From positions 186,001-250,000 of the forward strand of contig NZ_VIRN01000037.1 of the NCBI RefSeq assembly GCF_008107725.1: DNA of 64,000 nucleotides, given 5' to 3'. Of the stretch, positions 38,926-49,071 are shown one piece after another. The notes below the pieces were generated by a model, which searched no databases, had not been told where the DNA came from, and worked only from the letters and a program-made list of their open reading frames with translations. Position 1 is the first letter of the stretch; each line of letters opens with the position of its first letter. The DNA is from Marinobacter sp. BW6 (lineage in GTDB: Bacteria > Pseudomonadota > Gammaproteobacteria > Pseudomonadales > Oleiphilaceae). A program made the position numbers and the translations under genes.

Positions 38926-40278
38926 TTGAACCCGGCAACCACGCGTGAACTCAATCAGGATGGCTACCATCGCCTGCTAAGCCATGCCTGCCGGGAAGCG
39001 GATTTCGCCTATATCGGGAGTGTCGGTCACGGCCCCGCCCGAGGAGTCTTCAGCGGTTTTTCTGCCAGAGCTCTTGCCACCGAAGTACTGCAATACCCTG
39101 TGCCTCCGGATTTCTGCTCCGATCAGCTTGCCCAGAGCATGGAAAGCCTCGTCCGTCAGTACCAGATCGAACAGGAGCCCAACCCGGAATGCCTGTCCGG
39201 CGGGTGGATTGGATTCCTTGATTATGAGCTCGGGTATGTCAGGGAAAGCCGTCTCAGGGAGCTCTGCCCATCTGGGGATGCTCCCCTTATGTCTGCAGGA
39301 TTCTATCTTTGGACGGCCACTCATAATCGCAAGACAGATGAATATTGGCTCTGGATTCATCCGCAGTGCCCTGGTGAGACACGGAATCTACTGGAGCAGT
39401 GGCTGGGCTCGGACGAGCCAGCGGCCACTACCGGATGGTCTATGGCTTCCCGATTTCAGCCCAGGCAAACACCGAGTGCCTTCAGGGCCAGCGTAGAAAG
39501 GGTTCGCCAATACATTGAGGCCGGAGATTGTTATCAGGCGAACCTCTCACAGGAATTTTCTGGCCATTTCAAAGGTGATCCCTGGCAAGCATTCCAGGCG
39601 CTTTCGGATGCGAACCCTACTCCCTATAGCGGCTTCATCCGCGCCGGCGAGGCATCCATTCTGTCAGTTTCCCCCGAGCGATTTCTAGAGATACACAACC
39701 GAACTGTCACCACCAGCCCTATTAAGGGCACGCGGCCAAGAGGTGGCACCCCGGAAAGCGATTCAGCCTATGCCTCTGAACTGGAGGGCTCCGAAAAGGA
39801 CCTCGCCGAAAACCTGATGATCGTCGACCTGCTCCGCAACGATCTGAGCCTGAACGCCAGAACCGGCAGTGTGAAAGTCGACAAGCTTTTTGCACTGGAA
39901 TCCTATCGCAACGTCCATCATCTGGTAAGCCATATCCGCGCCGAACTGGCAGACGATGTCACCCCAATGAAAGCTCTGTTCGACGCCTTCCCAGGAGGCT
40001 CGATCACTGGCGCGCCCAAGATCCGGGCAATGGAAATCATCCGGGAGCTTGAGCCCCACTGGCGTGGCCCTTACTGCGGCTCTATTTTCTATCGCGGACT
40101 GGATGGCACGCTGGACAGCAATATCGCGATTCGAACCATGCTCTGTGATGACCAGGGCACCATACGTTGCTGGGGCGGTGGCGGTATTGTTGCGGATTCA
40201 GATCCCGAAGCTGAGTATCAGGAGACGCTCGCGAAAGTCGGGCCTTTGATGCGGTTTCTGGAAGAGTTGGTTATTTAG
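38926..40278 (+). CDS. pabB: aminodeoxychorismate synthase component I
   Basis: Converts chorismate and ammonia to 4-amino-4-deoxychorismate for folate; PabA supplies the ammonia. The chorismate-utilising domain is complete: PIKGTRPRGGTPESDS, LIVDLLRND-type MIVDLLRNDLSLNARTG, PGGSITGAPKIRAMEII and RGLDGTLDSNIAIRT. The frame is open to TTG 38821, but TTG at 38926 has GGAGG about 4 bases upstream and fits the family's N-terminus, giving 450 residues. PabB also lies near thrH and cysH in Pseudomonas. Which TTG is used is uncertain. Confidence 0.92.
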   Translation: MNPATTRELNQDGYHRLLSHACREADFAYIGSVGHGPARGVFSGFSARALATEVLQYPVPPDFCSDQLAQSMESLVRQYQIEQEPNPECLSGGWIGFLDYELGYVRESRLRELCPSGDAPLMSAGFYLWTATHNRKTDEYWLWIHPQCPGETRNLLEQWLGSDEPAATTGWSMASRFQPRQTPSAFRASVERVRQYIEAGDCYQANLSQEFSGHFKGDPWQAFQALSDANPTPYSGFIRAGEASILSVSPERFLEIHNRTVTTSPIKGTRPRGGTPESDSAYASELEGSEKDLAENLMIVDLLRNDLSLNARTGSVKVDKLFALESYRNVHHLVSHIRAELADDVTPMKALFDAFPGGSITGAPKIRAMEIIRELEPHWRGPYCGSIFYRGLDGTLDSNIAIRTMLCDDQGTIRCWGGGGIVADSDPEAEYQETLAKVGPLMRFLEELVI

Positions 40279-40291
40279 TGAAGTGAACACA

Positions 40292-40318
40292 GGGTCAGAT
40301 GAAGTTTTCATCTGACCC
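40292..40318. repeat. GGGTCAGATGAA hairpin between convergent genes
   Basis: A perfect 12-bp inverted repeat (GGGTCAGATGAA / TTCATCTGACCC) with a 3-base centre, midway between the stops of pabB and thrH. It is REP-like and may serve as a two-way RNA end. Confidence 0.75.
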
Positions 40319-40330
40319 CATTTCAGCTAC

Positions 40331-40945
40331 TCAGGCGTTGTGGATCGCGCTGGCCTTGAGAAACTCCTGCCTGAGATCCTCGAAGTTGTGCACCGCAGGG
40401 AACTGCGGGAACTCGTCAATCACGTTCTGTGGAGCGTGGAACAGTATGCCGGCTTCGGCCTGTCCCAGCATGGTGGTGTCGTTGTAGGAATCACCGGCCG
40501 CAATCACCCGGTAATTCAGCAACTGAAATGCCCTCACGGACTGGCGCTTGGGGTCGCGCTGGCGCAGCAGGTAATTGGTGATCTGGCCGTCGTCTGCGAC
40601 TTCCAGCTTATGACAAAGCAACGCGGGGTAACCCAGTTTCTTCATCAGGGGCATGGCGAATTCATAGAAGGTGTCGGACAGAATCACCACCTGAAAACGC
40701 TCGCGCAGCCAATCCAGGAACTCCCGCGCGCCGGGCAGCGGGTCCAGCTCCCCAATCACTTCCTGAATCTGGGGCAACCCATAGCCGTGCTGATCCAGCA
40801 GCTTCAGGCGCTGCTTCATCAACACGTCGTAATCCGGAATATCGCGGGTGGTAGCCTTGAGCTCTTCAATGCCAGTCTTTTCAGCGAACGCGATCCAGAT
40901 TTCCGGGATCAATACTCCTTCAAGGTCAAGGCATGCCAGTTCCAC
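40331..40945 (-). CDS. thrH: bifunctional phosphoserine phosphatase / homoserine phosphotransferase
   Basis: HAD-family enzyme. In Pseudomonas ThrH moves phosphate from phosphoserine to homoserine, linking serine and threonine synthesis. The HAD nucleophile is D7 in CLDLEG, followed by ILSDTFYEF and the Mg site AGDSYNDTTML. GTG at 40945 has CAGGAG 7 bases upstream and aligns with the family start (MEIACLDLEG in Pseudomonas), giving 204 residues; the TTG at 40963 is less likely. Convergent with pabB. Confidence 0.95.
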   Translation of the reverse strand: MELACLDLEGVLIPEIWIAFAEKTGIEELKATTRDIPDYDVLMKQRLKLLDQHGYGLPQIQEVIGELDPLPGAREFLDWLRERFQVVILSDTFYEFAMPLMKKLGYPALLCHKLEVADDGQITNYLLRQRDPKRQSVRAFQLLNYRVIAAGDSYNDTTMLGQAEAGILFHAPQNVIDEFPQFPAVHNFEDLRQEFLKASAIHNA

Positions 40946-41071
40946 AACGATCTCCTGCTTCAATTGGTTAAGGGCGACTACGGTTTGTCCGTCTGCCTCT
41001 ATTCGCAGCGTATGATAAGAAAAACCGGGCGGGATTGCATCGTAGAAGTGTAAAGCCAGGCCCTTAAACGC

Positions 41072-41108
41072 GGAATAACCATATAGATTGTCATTCCTTT
41101 AGGGTATG
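41072..41108 (+). promoter_or_regulatory. candidate CysB-type operator/promoter of cysH
   Basis: GGAATAAC (41072-41079) and GTCATTCC (41090-41097) form a dyad with one mismatch. The second arm continues as ATTCCTTTAGGGTAT, which resembles facing ATTCC/GGAAT half-sites of CysB targets. A TATAGA lies inside. About 70 bases before the cysH ATG. Matching to CysB is inference. Confidence 0.35.
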
Positions 41109-41177
41109 AGGCATTTAATGGTAGCCTTTTCGCTCAGTTATATCCTCTTGCACACTCAGATAAGGCAATGCCGGGCC

Positions 41178-41900
41178 ATGACCGATATTCAAACCCTGCG
41201 GGAAGAGCTCGAAGGCCAGAGCCCCCGTTCGATTCTCAAAGCCGCACTCAAACAGTACGACAACATCGCCATTTCCTTCAGTGGCGCTGAGGATGTTGTG
41301 CTGATTGAAATGGCACACAAACTGACCGACAACCTCAAGGTTTTTACCCTGGATACAGCCCGTCTTCACCCGGAAACCTACGAGTTTGTGGAGCGGGTGC
41401 GCAAGCATTACGGAATCGAGATCGAGGTTCTTTTTCCAGACGCCCAGGAAGTTCAGGATCTGGTGAACAAAAAGGGCCTGTTCAGTTTCTATGAGAATGG
41501 GCACGGTGAGTGTTGCGGCATTCGCAAGGTCAATCCCCTTCGCCGTAAGCTGGCGACGGTTGACGCCTGGATTACCGGCCAGCGAAAGGATCAGAGCCCT
41601 GGCACACGCAACGATGTACCGGTTGTTCAGGAAGACACCGCCTTCTCAACCGATGACAAAACACTGGTGAAGTTCAATCCGCTGGCGAACTGGACATCAA
41701 AAGAGGTATGGGATTACATCCGGATGTCCGAGGCGCCCTACAACGAGCTGCATGAGAAAGGTTTCGTAAGCATCGGTTGCCAGCCCTGCACCCGTCCTGT
41801 ATTGCCTGGGCAGCACGAGCGGGAGGGTCGCTGGTGGTGGGAAGAAGCCACGCAGAAAGAATGCGGTCTTCATGCCGGCAACCTTATCGCCCGGGAGTAA
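41178..41900 (+). CDS. cysH: assimilatory adenylylsulfate (APS) reductase
   Basis: Reduces activated sulfate to sulfite. The cluster cysteine pairs C112-C113 ([10 protein letters not shown]) and C201/C204 (GCQPCTRPV), with the catalytic C229 (KECGLH), are all present. The extra CC and CxxC motifs bind [4Fe-4S] and mark the APS-reducing type rather than E. coli PAPS reductase. ATG at 41178 gives 240 residues; the longer frame to 41106 has no homology. Convergent with cysB. Confidence 0.95.
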   Translation: MTDIQTLREELEGQSPRSILKAALKQYDNIAISFSGAEDVVLIEMAHKLTDNLKVFTLDTARLHPETYEFVERVRKHYGIEIEVLFPDAQEVQDLVNKKGLFSFYENGHGECCGIRKVNPLRRKLATVDAWITGQRKDQSPGTRNDVPVVQEDTAFSTDDKTLVKFNPLANWTSKEVWDYIRMSEAPYNELHEKGFVSIGCQPCTRPVLPGQHEREGRWWWEEATQKECGLHAGNLIARE

Positions 41901-41927
41901 CCCGGGCCCATTCCGCCCGCTCACCTT

Positions 41928-42992
<1,065 letters not shown>

Positions 42993-43151
42993 CTACTTTC
43001 ACACAGTTTAGACCAAAATTGCATTTACGCAGCCCTGATAAAACCCTGGAGTGATTAAAGTGGCGCCGTAGCCCTTGACTTGGCCATTACAAAGGACACA
43101 ATCCTTAGTGCCCTGTCTGGGCAATTCACCATTCGAGCTTTCAGGGAATCC

Positions 43152-45872
43152 ATGCTTCTCACCACCAAGTTTCTCAGGCCAACGTCAGACTCGCGCGCGG
43201 TCAAACGTGATCGGTTGAGCGCCCTGCTTGAGCCCCAAAGCCCCAAAAGGCTGAACCTGGTGGTTGCCCCAGCGGGATTCGGGAAAACGACGTTGGTGGC
43301 CCAATGGTGTTCACGGGTTTCCTCACCCACCGCCTGGCTCTCCCTGGATGAACACGACGATGAACCTAGGCGATTCTGGCAGTACGTTATCGGCGCCTTC
43401 GAACAGGCCGGGCTGGCCGGTGCAACTGACGTGCGCAAACAACTGGCCAACCAATCCGACGAAACGTTTACCGAAGCCATCACCGGCCTGATCAACACCC
43501 TGGCTCAGGATGGCAGTCCCTGGTCGTTAGTGCTGGATGATTTTCACTTCATCGGAAACCCGGCCATCCATAGGCAGTTCGCCTATTTCATCGACTACCT
43601 GCCGCCGGGTGTCCTGATCACCCTGGCGTCCCGAACGGAGCCCCCGCTCCCACTGGCACGCTGGCGGGTCCGCCGCTGGGTTCAGGACATCCACCCTGGC
43701 CTGCTGGCCTTTTCCGAAGACGAATGCCGGCAGTTTTTCCGCGACACCATGGGGCTGGCTATCACAGACGACGACGTCCAGGCCATTTTCCGGAAAACCG
43801 AAGGCTGGGTGGCCGCTATGCAACTCTCGGCACTCTCCGGGAACGACGCTTCCACAAGCGGAAACCAGCTAAATCTGGACGAACGCCATATCAGCGATTA
43901 TGTCCTCAGCGAAGTGCTCGAACAGCAACCTCGGGATATTGCCGACTTCCTGCTTGAGACTGCCTGCTGCCCCCGCCTCTGCGCGTCCCTTTGCGACTCG
44001 ATCCGGGCGACCAGCGACAGTCAGGAAATGCTCGAGACACTCCTGAGTCAGAACCTGTTCCTGATTCCACTGGATACCCGGAACGAGTGGTTCCGCTATC
44101 ACGATCTGTTCCGGGATGCGCTGCGGCTGAGGATCAGTCACACAGAGCCTGAGAAAGCAACGCGTCTCTGGCAGCGTACTGTAAAGTGGTTATTGGCCCA
44201 TGGCCATGTTCAGGAAGCCATTGCCCAGATCTTCCGTCAGGAAGACTGGCCATGGCTTGCCCGCGTACTGGCCGAGCATGGCAACAACCTGATCCATGGT
44301 GGCTATCACCTTCCCGTGCTGAACTGGCTCGATGCCCTGCCACAGAATCTGGTAACCGATAATCCGCAACTCCAGATGCTCCGAATCTGGGGGCTGTTCT
44401 TCGCCAACCGTGTGGACGCTCTGGAGCCGCTGCTGTCCGGACTCGAGGATGTGCTGGACCGGCAGGTTGCGGATTCACATCCGGATGCCGAGGGTGCTCT
44501 TGGTCTCCAGAGCGAGATCTCGCTGATGCGGTCATACCTGGCCAGAACCCGGAGTGACGACAAAAGCGCCGCTGATCTCACCCGACAGGTGCTGAGGGAG
44601 ATCGACCACACCCGCATTCCGTTGAAGTCAGTAACCTATTACGGGCTGGGTCTGGATTACTATGGCAAGGGTGAGCTCACCGAGGCCGAGGACGCGCTCC
44701 AGTCAGCCGTTCGGTACGGGCAGGTCGAGCATAAACCAAGCACCGTGCTCTCCAGCGGCGGCCTGCTGGCGTGGATTCAGTATAATCGGGGCGATATCGA
44801 TCTGGCGTTGGAAACCTGCACCGACATCCGTCAATGGGTGGACCGGCACTACTCAGACCCCAGCCAACCAAGGCTCATCTCCTGCTGGCAAAACAGCACC
44901 CTCTGTGAACTCCACCGGGAGCGCAACCATCTCCAGCTTGCCGCCACGCATCTGCAACCTTTGCTGGAGCACGTCGAACGGGGCACGGAACCTGGCCAGC
45001 ACGTGATCATTCAATACGTTCGTGGTCACCTGGCCTTCAGCGAAGGCAGGCTCCAGGACGCGATCGAAGCCCTGGAAGACGCTTCCCAGACCGGCCGAAA
45101 GCGACGCGAGCAGATTGTTTTTGAGCCACCTGCCAGCACCGCCCTTCTGGCCCGCTGCTATCTTGCCGCCGGTCACCCGGAAAAAGCCAGCGCCAGCCTG
45201 GAATCCCGGGCCGATACCGAATTCACCAACCCGCTTCACCTTGAACAGAGCCGGATCAGCGAAGCCCGAGTACTGGTGGCACTGGATCAGCCGGAGCGTG
45301 CCCAGGAGATACTCAGCGCCTTACTGAAACCGGCTGAACGCAATGCCCACAACAGGCACCTGGTAGAGATACTGTTGGTTTATGGAGAGGCGCTGGCACT
45401 ACAAGAGAGGAGCGGCGAATCGGAACAGATGCTGACCCGGGCAATAACCCTGGCCGCCGAGGCTGGATTCATGCGGCTATTTGCCGAAGAGAGCCCGAAT
45501 CTTCGCTCCTTGCTGCTTGATCTGCCCGCCCTGAACGCCCCCGGCAGCTGGAACGCCAATGTCAGGAAAATGCTTGTTGATCAAAGAGAATCGGGTCGGA
45601 TAAATCCCCAAAGCAGCACGAACTCAGGGTCCAGTGCGCCTGATCGGCCTTCAATTAAACCGGAAGCGTTACCCGAACCACTCAGCCAGCGAGAGCTGGA
45701 GGTGCTGGCGTTGATTCATGAGGGGCATGCCAACAAGGAAATCGCATCGAAAATGAAGGTCGCGCCGGCTACCGTAAAGGCCCACATCCGCAACCTCTAC
45801 GGCAAACTGGGCGTCGGCCGCAGGACCGAAGCACTGGCCCGGGCCCGGGACCTGGGGCTGCTGGAGGCCTGA
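43152..45872 (+). CDS. MalT/AlkS-type ATP-dependent LuxR regulator
   Basis: Large STAND-type activator of 906 residues. Walker A is APAGFGKTT (39-47), followed by AWLSLDEHDDEPRRFWQYV and VLDDFHFI. The middle (about 430-830) is TPR-like helical hairpins. The LuxR helix-turn-helix is at the C-terminus (about 843-906: LSQRELEVLALIHEGHANKE, TVKAHIRNLYGKLGVGRRTE). ATG at 43152 with CAGGGA in front is preferred over TTG 43080. A MalT-like gene also lies near pabB in Pseudomonas. The ligand and targets are unknown; AlkS-like alkane control is possible in Marinobacter but unproven. Confidence 0.9.
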   Translation: MLLTTKFLRPTSDSRAVKRDRLSALLEPQSPKRLNLVVAPAGFGKTTLVAQWCSRVSSPTAWLSLDEHDDEPRRFWQYVIGAFEQAGLAGATDVRKQLANQSDETFTEAITGLINTLAQDGSPWSLVLDDFHFIGNPAIHRQFAYFIDYLPPGVLITLASRTEPPLPLARWRVRRWVQDIHPGLLAFSEDECRQFFRDTMGLAITDDDVQAIFRKTEGWVAAMQLSALSGNDASTSGNQLNLDERHISDYVLSEVLEQQPRDIADFLLETACCPRLCASLCDSIRATSDSQEMLETLLSQNLFLIPLDTRNEWFRYHDLFRDALRLRISHTEPEKATRLWQRTVKWLLAHGHVQEAIAQIFRQEDWPWLARVLAEHGNNLIHGGYHLPVLNWLDALPQNLVTDNPQLQMLRIWGLFFANRVDALEPLLSGLEDVLDRQVADSHPDAEGALGLQSEISLMRSYLARTRSDDKSAADLTRQVLREIDHTRIPLKSVTYYGLGLDYYGKGELTEAEDALQSAVRYGQVEHKPSTVLSSGGLLAWIQYNRGDIDLALETCTDIRQWVDRHYSDPSQPRLISCWQNSTLCELHRERNHLQLAATHLQPLLEHVERGTEPGQHVIIQYVRGHLAFSEGRLQDAIEALEDASQTGRKRREQIVFEPPASTALLARCYLAAGHPEKASASLESRADTEFTNPLHLEQSRISEARVLVALDQPERAQEILSALLKPAERNAHNRHLVEILLVYGEALALQERSGESEQMLTRAITLAAEAGFMRLFAEESPNLRSLLLDLPALNAPGSWNANVRKMLVDQRESGRINPQSSTNSGSSAPDRPSIKPEALPEPLSQRELEVLALIHEGHANKEIASKMKVAPATVKAHIRNLYGKLGVGRRTEALARARDLGLLEA

Positions 45873-45984
45873 TATCGAAGCAACCAAAACGTGCTCCGCG
45901 TCACACTTTGCATCAACAATCTAAGCCCGCTACGCCCTTTGGACGATCCGGCTACGCCCTCTAATCCCCTATTATTATTTCAAC

Positions 45985-46113
45985 GGTGAGGGAAACCCCA
46001 CCAGGAATTCTGAAACTTCAGGCCTTCAGATTTCTTGTTCCGCGTTGTTTCGACGCCCGGGTTCGAAAGAACCCCTTGATGAGAGCCACCCCGAAAGGGC
46101 TGGCTCTTTTTTT
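45985..46113 (+). ncRNA. possible small RNA gene ending in a strong terminator
   Basis: In the 267-base gap after the MalT-like gene, four hairpins follow each other: 45985-46002 (GGTG/GGG with CCC/CACC), 46010-46021 (CTGAA/TTCAG), 46059-46074 (GGGTTC-GAAA-GAACCC) and the terminator 46082-46113. A poor -35/-10 pair (TTGGAC, 17 bases, TAATCC) lies just upstream. No coding frame is convincing. It could also be the 3' untranslated region of the MalT-like gene. Confidence 0.3.
46082..46113 (+). terminator. strong rho-independent terminator
   Basis: Stem AGAGCCA/TGGCTCT (46082-46088 with 46101-46107), with inner CCC-GAAA-GGG, followed by seven T. It ends plus-strand transcription 210 bases past the MalT-like gene and faces dinG. 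Confidence 0.9.
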
Positions 46114-46139
46114 ATGGCTGAATGGTTTAGGGGTGGGAT

Positions 46140-48344
46140 TCAGCGTTCGATAATTCGACGGAATGGCGGTAAGGCATCCAGCAACAGCTGACCATACCGC
46201 CGGGCAATGATCCGGCGATCCAGGATCGTGACCCTACCGGTATCCTGCTCGGTCCGAAGTAGCCGACCCACCGCCTGAACCAGTTTGATTGAAGCGTCCG
46301 GTACCGTAATTTCCATAAAGGGATTACCGCCCCGTTGGGTTACCCACTCGGCCAGGCTTGCCTCGATGGGGTCATCGGGCACTGAAAACGGCAGACGGGT
46401 AATCACCACGTGATGCAGGTACTTGCCCGGCAAATCGATGCCCTCGGCAAAACTGGCCACGCCAAACAGGACACTGGAACGGCCCTCATCCACCCGGCTG
46501 CAATGCTGGCGAAGCACCTCACCCTTGGCCATATCGTCCTGGGTAATAATCAGGTCCGGATACTCCGGAGCCAGTGCATCCCGCACCTGCTGCATCTGGC
46601 GCCGGGAAGTGAACAATACCAGAGTTGCCTTCTCGCCCGCCCAGAGGTCCGGCAGTCGTTTAACAAGTTCATCAGCAAAGCCGTCATCCGTGGGCATGGC
46701 GGACATCGCAGGCACCTCTACCGTCGCCATCTCGCCATACCGGAAAGAACTGGGGACCACGAGGAAGCGACTACCCTGCGGCAAACCCGCCCGAGCGTTC
46801 AGGCGATCAAATCGTCCAAGTGCGGTCAGGGTGGCACTGGTGAGAACGGCCCCGTAGGCCCGGGACCAGAGCCTGGAGTACAGCAGGTTATCCGCCAATA
46901 CCGGGGAACTGTACAGGGTGATGTCTTCCGCGTGATCCCAGCGCTGGCGAACTGCCCAACGGGCTGGTGGCGGGCTTTTTGAGGTCCGTGGCCTGGTTTC
47001 AGCCTCGTCACCGGCTTCGGGGTCAGCTTCTGGCTCACTGGCGGGCTTCGCGTTGCCCTGGTCGCACCAGGCTGTCCAGAGTCGTAGTTGGTCCTCAGCC
47101 CTGGCGTGAAACGAACCGATCACGGGATACCAGGCTTCTGCGGTTTCCCTGTCAATCTCATGTTCCTTACGTTCGTCGAAGGCGCCCTGCAGCTCGTCAG
47201 CCAGAACACCCAGTTGGCGGACCATGTTGGCTGTGGCAATGCGACTCTCTGCCGCAAGCTCGGCCATGGCCTCCGGCAGCTCACCTTCCGGGTAGCGCCA
47301 CTGGGCCGTCCGGCGCTCCTCATTGAACTCCCATCCGGTATTCTGCTCGGCCTCTTCGTAAACCCGATTCAGAACAAGATCAACTTCTCTCGACGCAGAG
47401 CTGATGCGGTCCAGCGACTTGGCGGCCTGCGTACCAGCTGCCAGGTACGGCTGCATTTTCACCAGCGCCTGGGAAAGCTGTTTTAGCCATTGGCGGGTGG
47501 CATTAAGCGGGAGCGACGCCGCAAAGTGGTTCAGCGCCTTGTCCGGAAGATGATGAGCCTCATCGAAAATGTACAGGGCATTCTCCGGCTCCGGTAAAAT
47601 CGCCCCGCCGCCGAGCGCCAGGTCTGCCAGCACCAGATCGTGGTTGGCAACCACAATATCGGCATCGTCGAGGTCTTTGCGGGCATCGAAAAACGCGCAA
47701 CTGTCGAAGTAGCTGCAGTGACGGTTGGTACATTGGCGATGGTCCGTGGTCACCTGGCGCCAGACATCATCCGGGATTTGCTCCGGCCAATGGTCCCGAT
47801 CACCGTCCCATTCCCTTGACCCGTAACTGGCCAGCATCTCTTCGAAGAACGCCCGGGTACCGGGTTCTTCATTCTTGGGGCCATCCAACAGGAACAGCGG
47901 CATGGTGTCACTGTCGGTATTGCCCTCATCGTGCAGGCGGGCTTCGAGCCTGGACATACACAGGTACCGGCCCCGGCCTTTGGCCAGTGTCCAGTTGAAA
48001 TCCATCTTGCTGTGCTTTTTCAGGTCCGGGAGGTCCTTCAGTACAATCTGGTCCTGAAGAGCGACGGTAGCAGTAGAGATAACCAGTGTTTTCCCCAGGG
48101 CTTTTGCCACCGGAATAGCAGCGATCAGGTAGGCGAGGGTTTTGCCCGTCCCGGTGCCGGCTTCTACCACGCAGGCCGAGGACGGGGAGGTTCTCTGACC
48201 ATCGTTCTCTGTGATGTCGCCCATGTACCTGGCAATTTCGGCAATCATCAGGCGCTGACCATAGCGTGCCCGGATGTTTTTGCCAGCAAGCACATCGCGA
48301 TAACCTTGCTGAATTGATTGCTTGATGTCGTCAGTCAGTGCCAT
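46140..48344 (-). CDS. dinG: ATP-dependent DNA helicase DinG
   Basis: XPD-like superfamily 2 helicase that resolves R-loops and other structures after DNA damage. Walker A AGTGTGKT is at 62-69, and the DEAH box at 261-264 (IFDEAHHL). The [4Fe-4S] cysteines C129, C205, C210 and C216 match the E. coli DinG spacing. C-terminal motifs include GVASFAEGIDLPG and QAVGRLLRTEQDTG. Length 734 residues. The ATG overlaps the gspB stop as TGATG, so it is translated with the secretion genes upstream. No LexA box is seen at its start. Confidence 0.95.
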   Translation of the reverse strand: MALTDDIKQSIQQGYRDVLAGKNIRARYGQRLMIAEIARYMGDITENDGQRTSPSSACVVEAGTGTGKTLAYLIAAIPVAKALGKTLVISTATVALQDQIVLKDLPDLKKHSKMDFNWTLAKGRGRYLCMSRLEARLHDEGNTDSDTMPLFLLDGPKNEEPGTRAFFEEMLASYGSREWDGDRDHWPEQIPDDVWRQVTTDHRQCTNRHCSYFDSCAFFDARKDLDDADIVVANHDLVLADLALGGGAILPEPENALYIFDEAHHLPDKALNHFAASLPLNATRQWLKQLSQALVKMQPYLAAGTQAAKSLDRISSASREVDLVLNRVYEEAEQNTGWEFNEERRTAQWRYPEGELPEAMAELAAESRIATANMVRQLGVLADELQGAFDERKEHEIDRETAEAWYPVIGSFHARAEDQLRLWTAWCDQGNAKPASEPEADPEAGDEAETRPRTSKSPPPARWAVRQRWDHAEDITLYSSPVLADNLLYSRLWSRAYGAVLTSATLTALGRFDRLNARAGLPQGSRFLVVPSSFRYGEMATVEVPAMSAMPTDDGFADELVKRLPDLWAGEKATLVLFTSRRQMQQVRDALAPEYPDLIITQDDMAKGEVLRQHCSRVDEGRSSVLFGVASFAEGIDLPGKYLHHVVITRLPFSVPDDPIEASLAEWVTQRGGNPFMEITVPDASIKLVQAVGRLLRTEQDTGRVTILDRRIIARRYGQLLLDALPPFRRIIER

Positions 48345-49069
48345 CAGCGGGGGCTCACCCAGTCCCGCACAACGCCAACCCGGAAGCGTCGCCCGTCACG
48401 ACTCAGCACCACGCCCTCTTCGGTGATGTCATCCACCCGCAGGCCCTCAAAGGAATCACCCACTCTCAGGTAGGTGTCGTTGATCATCACCCGGCGAGAT
48501 GCGGGGGATGAAGAGTAGATGTGGCTGTTGAAGGTCAAATCGGGAACGCTCTTCTGAAATGAAAGCGGCAACTCTACCAGATGTGGCACTCTGCCTGCCT
48601 GCTCAGGCTGCAACATTGGTGCAGCAGTTTCGGAATTCGCGGATGAGGGAACGATAACGGTCGCCCGCTCCCGGCTTTCCGATGGGGAAGGTTCCGAAGC
48701 GATCGGCGCCGGCGTCGCCTCGCCCACATCGGGCTCCGGGATGGTCCCCGTTTGTGCAACGGGATCTTCCAATGCCGGCGCTGGTTCTGTCGCAGGCGAC
48801 ACCGCATCAGGTTCAGGAGCTGTCGTTCTGGCCGAGGCCGCAGATGTCTCGGATTGCGACTCGGAAACCCAGGGCAACGGCGCTCCCGGCCAGAAGACAA
48901 AGGCCAGGACGCCGGCATTGACCATGAGTGCAAGAGACACCCAGACAGCCGGCGACCAACGCTTTTTCTTCGGGCGATGTATCAGCTGTACCTGCTGACC
49001 AAGATCCGGAACGCGACCCTGCCGCCGCTCGGTTTCAGATTTTCGCAATGCGTCAAGAATGTACGACAT
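48344..49069 (-). CDS. GspB/ExeB-like secretion assembly protein
   Basis: Starts MSYILDALRKSETERRQGRV, the usual opening of GspB-family proteins, then one membrane helix (about 37-57), a Pro/Ala/Glu-rich periplasmic linker and a C-terminal GspB domain (VPHLVELPLSFQKSVPDL, then HIYSSSPASRRVMINDTYLR, ending DGRRFRVGVVRDW). With ExeA it helps place the type II secretin in the outer membrane in Aeromonas and Vibrio. 241 residues; starts 2 bases after exeA. No core type II secretion genes are in the window. Confidence 0.9.
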   Translation of the reverse strand: MSYILDALRKSETERRQGRVPDLGQQVQLIHRPKKKRWSPAVWVSLALMVNAGVLAFVFWPGAPLPWVSESQSETSAASARTTAPEPDAVSPATEPAPALEDPVAQTGTIPEPDVGEATPAPIASEPSPSESRERATVIVPSSANSETAAPMLQPEQAGRVPHLVELPLSFQKSVPDLTFNSHIYSSSPASRRVMINDTYLRVGDSFEGLRVDDITEEGVVLSRDGRRFRVGVVRDWVSPR

Positions 49070-49071
49070 AG

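Noticed and set aside
43074-43102. TTGACT...ACAATC as a promoter of the MalT-like gene
   Set aside because: Spacing is 17 bases but the -10 match is poor; not strong enough to annotate.
46059-46074. GGGTTC-GAAA hairpin as a possible tRNA T-arm
   Set aside because: No acceptor, D or anticodon stems around it; the loop is GAAA, not the seven-base T-loop.
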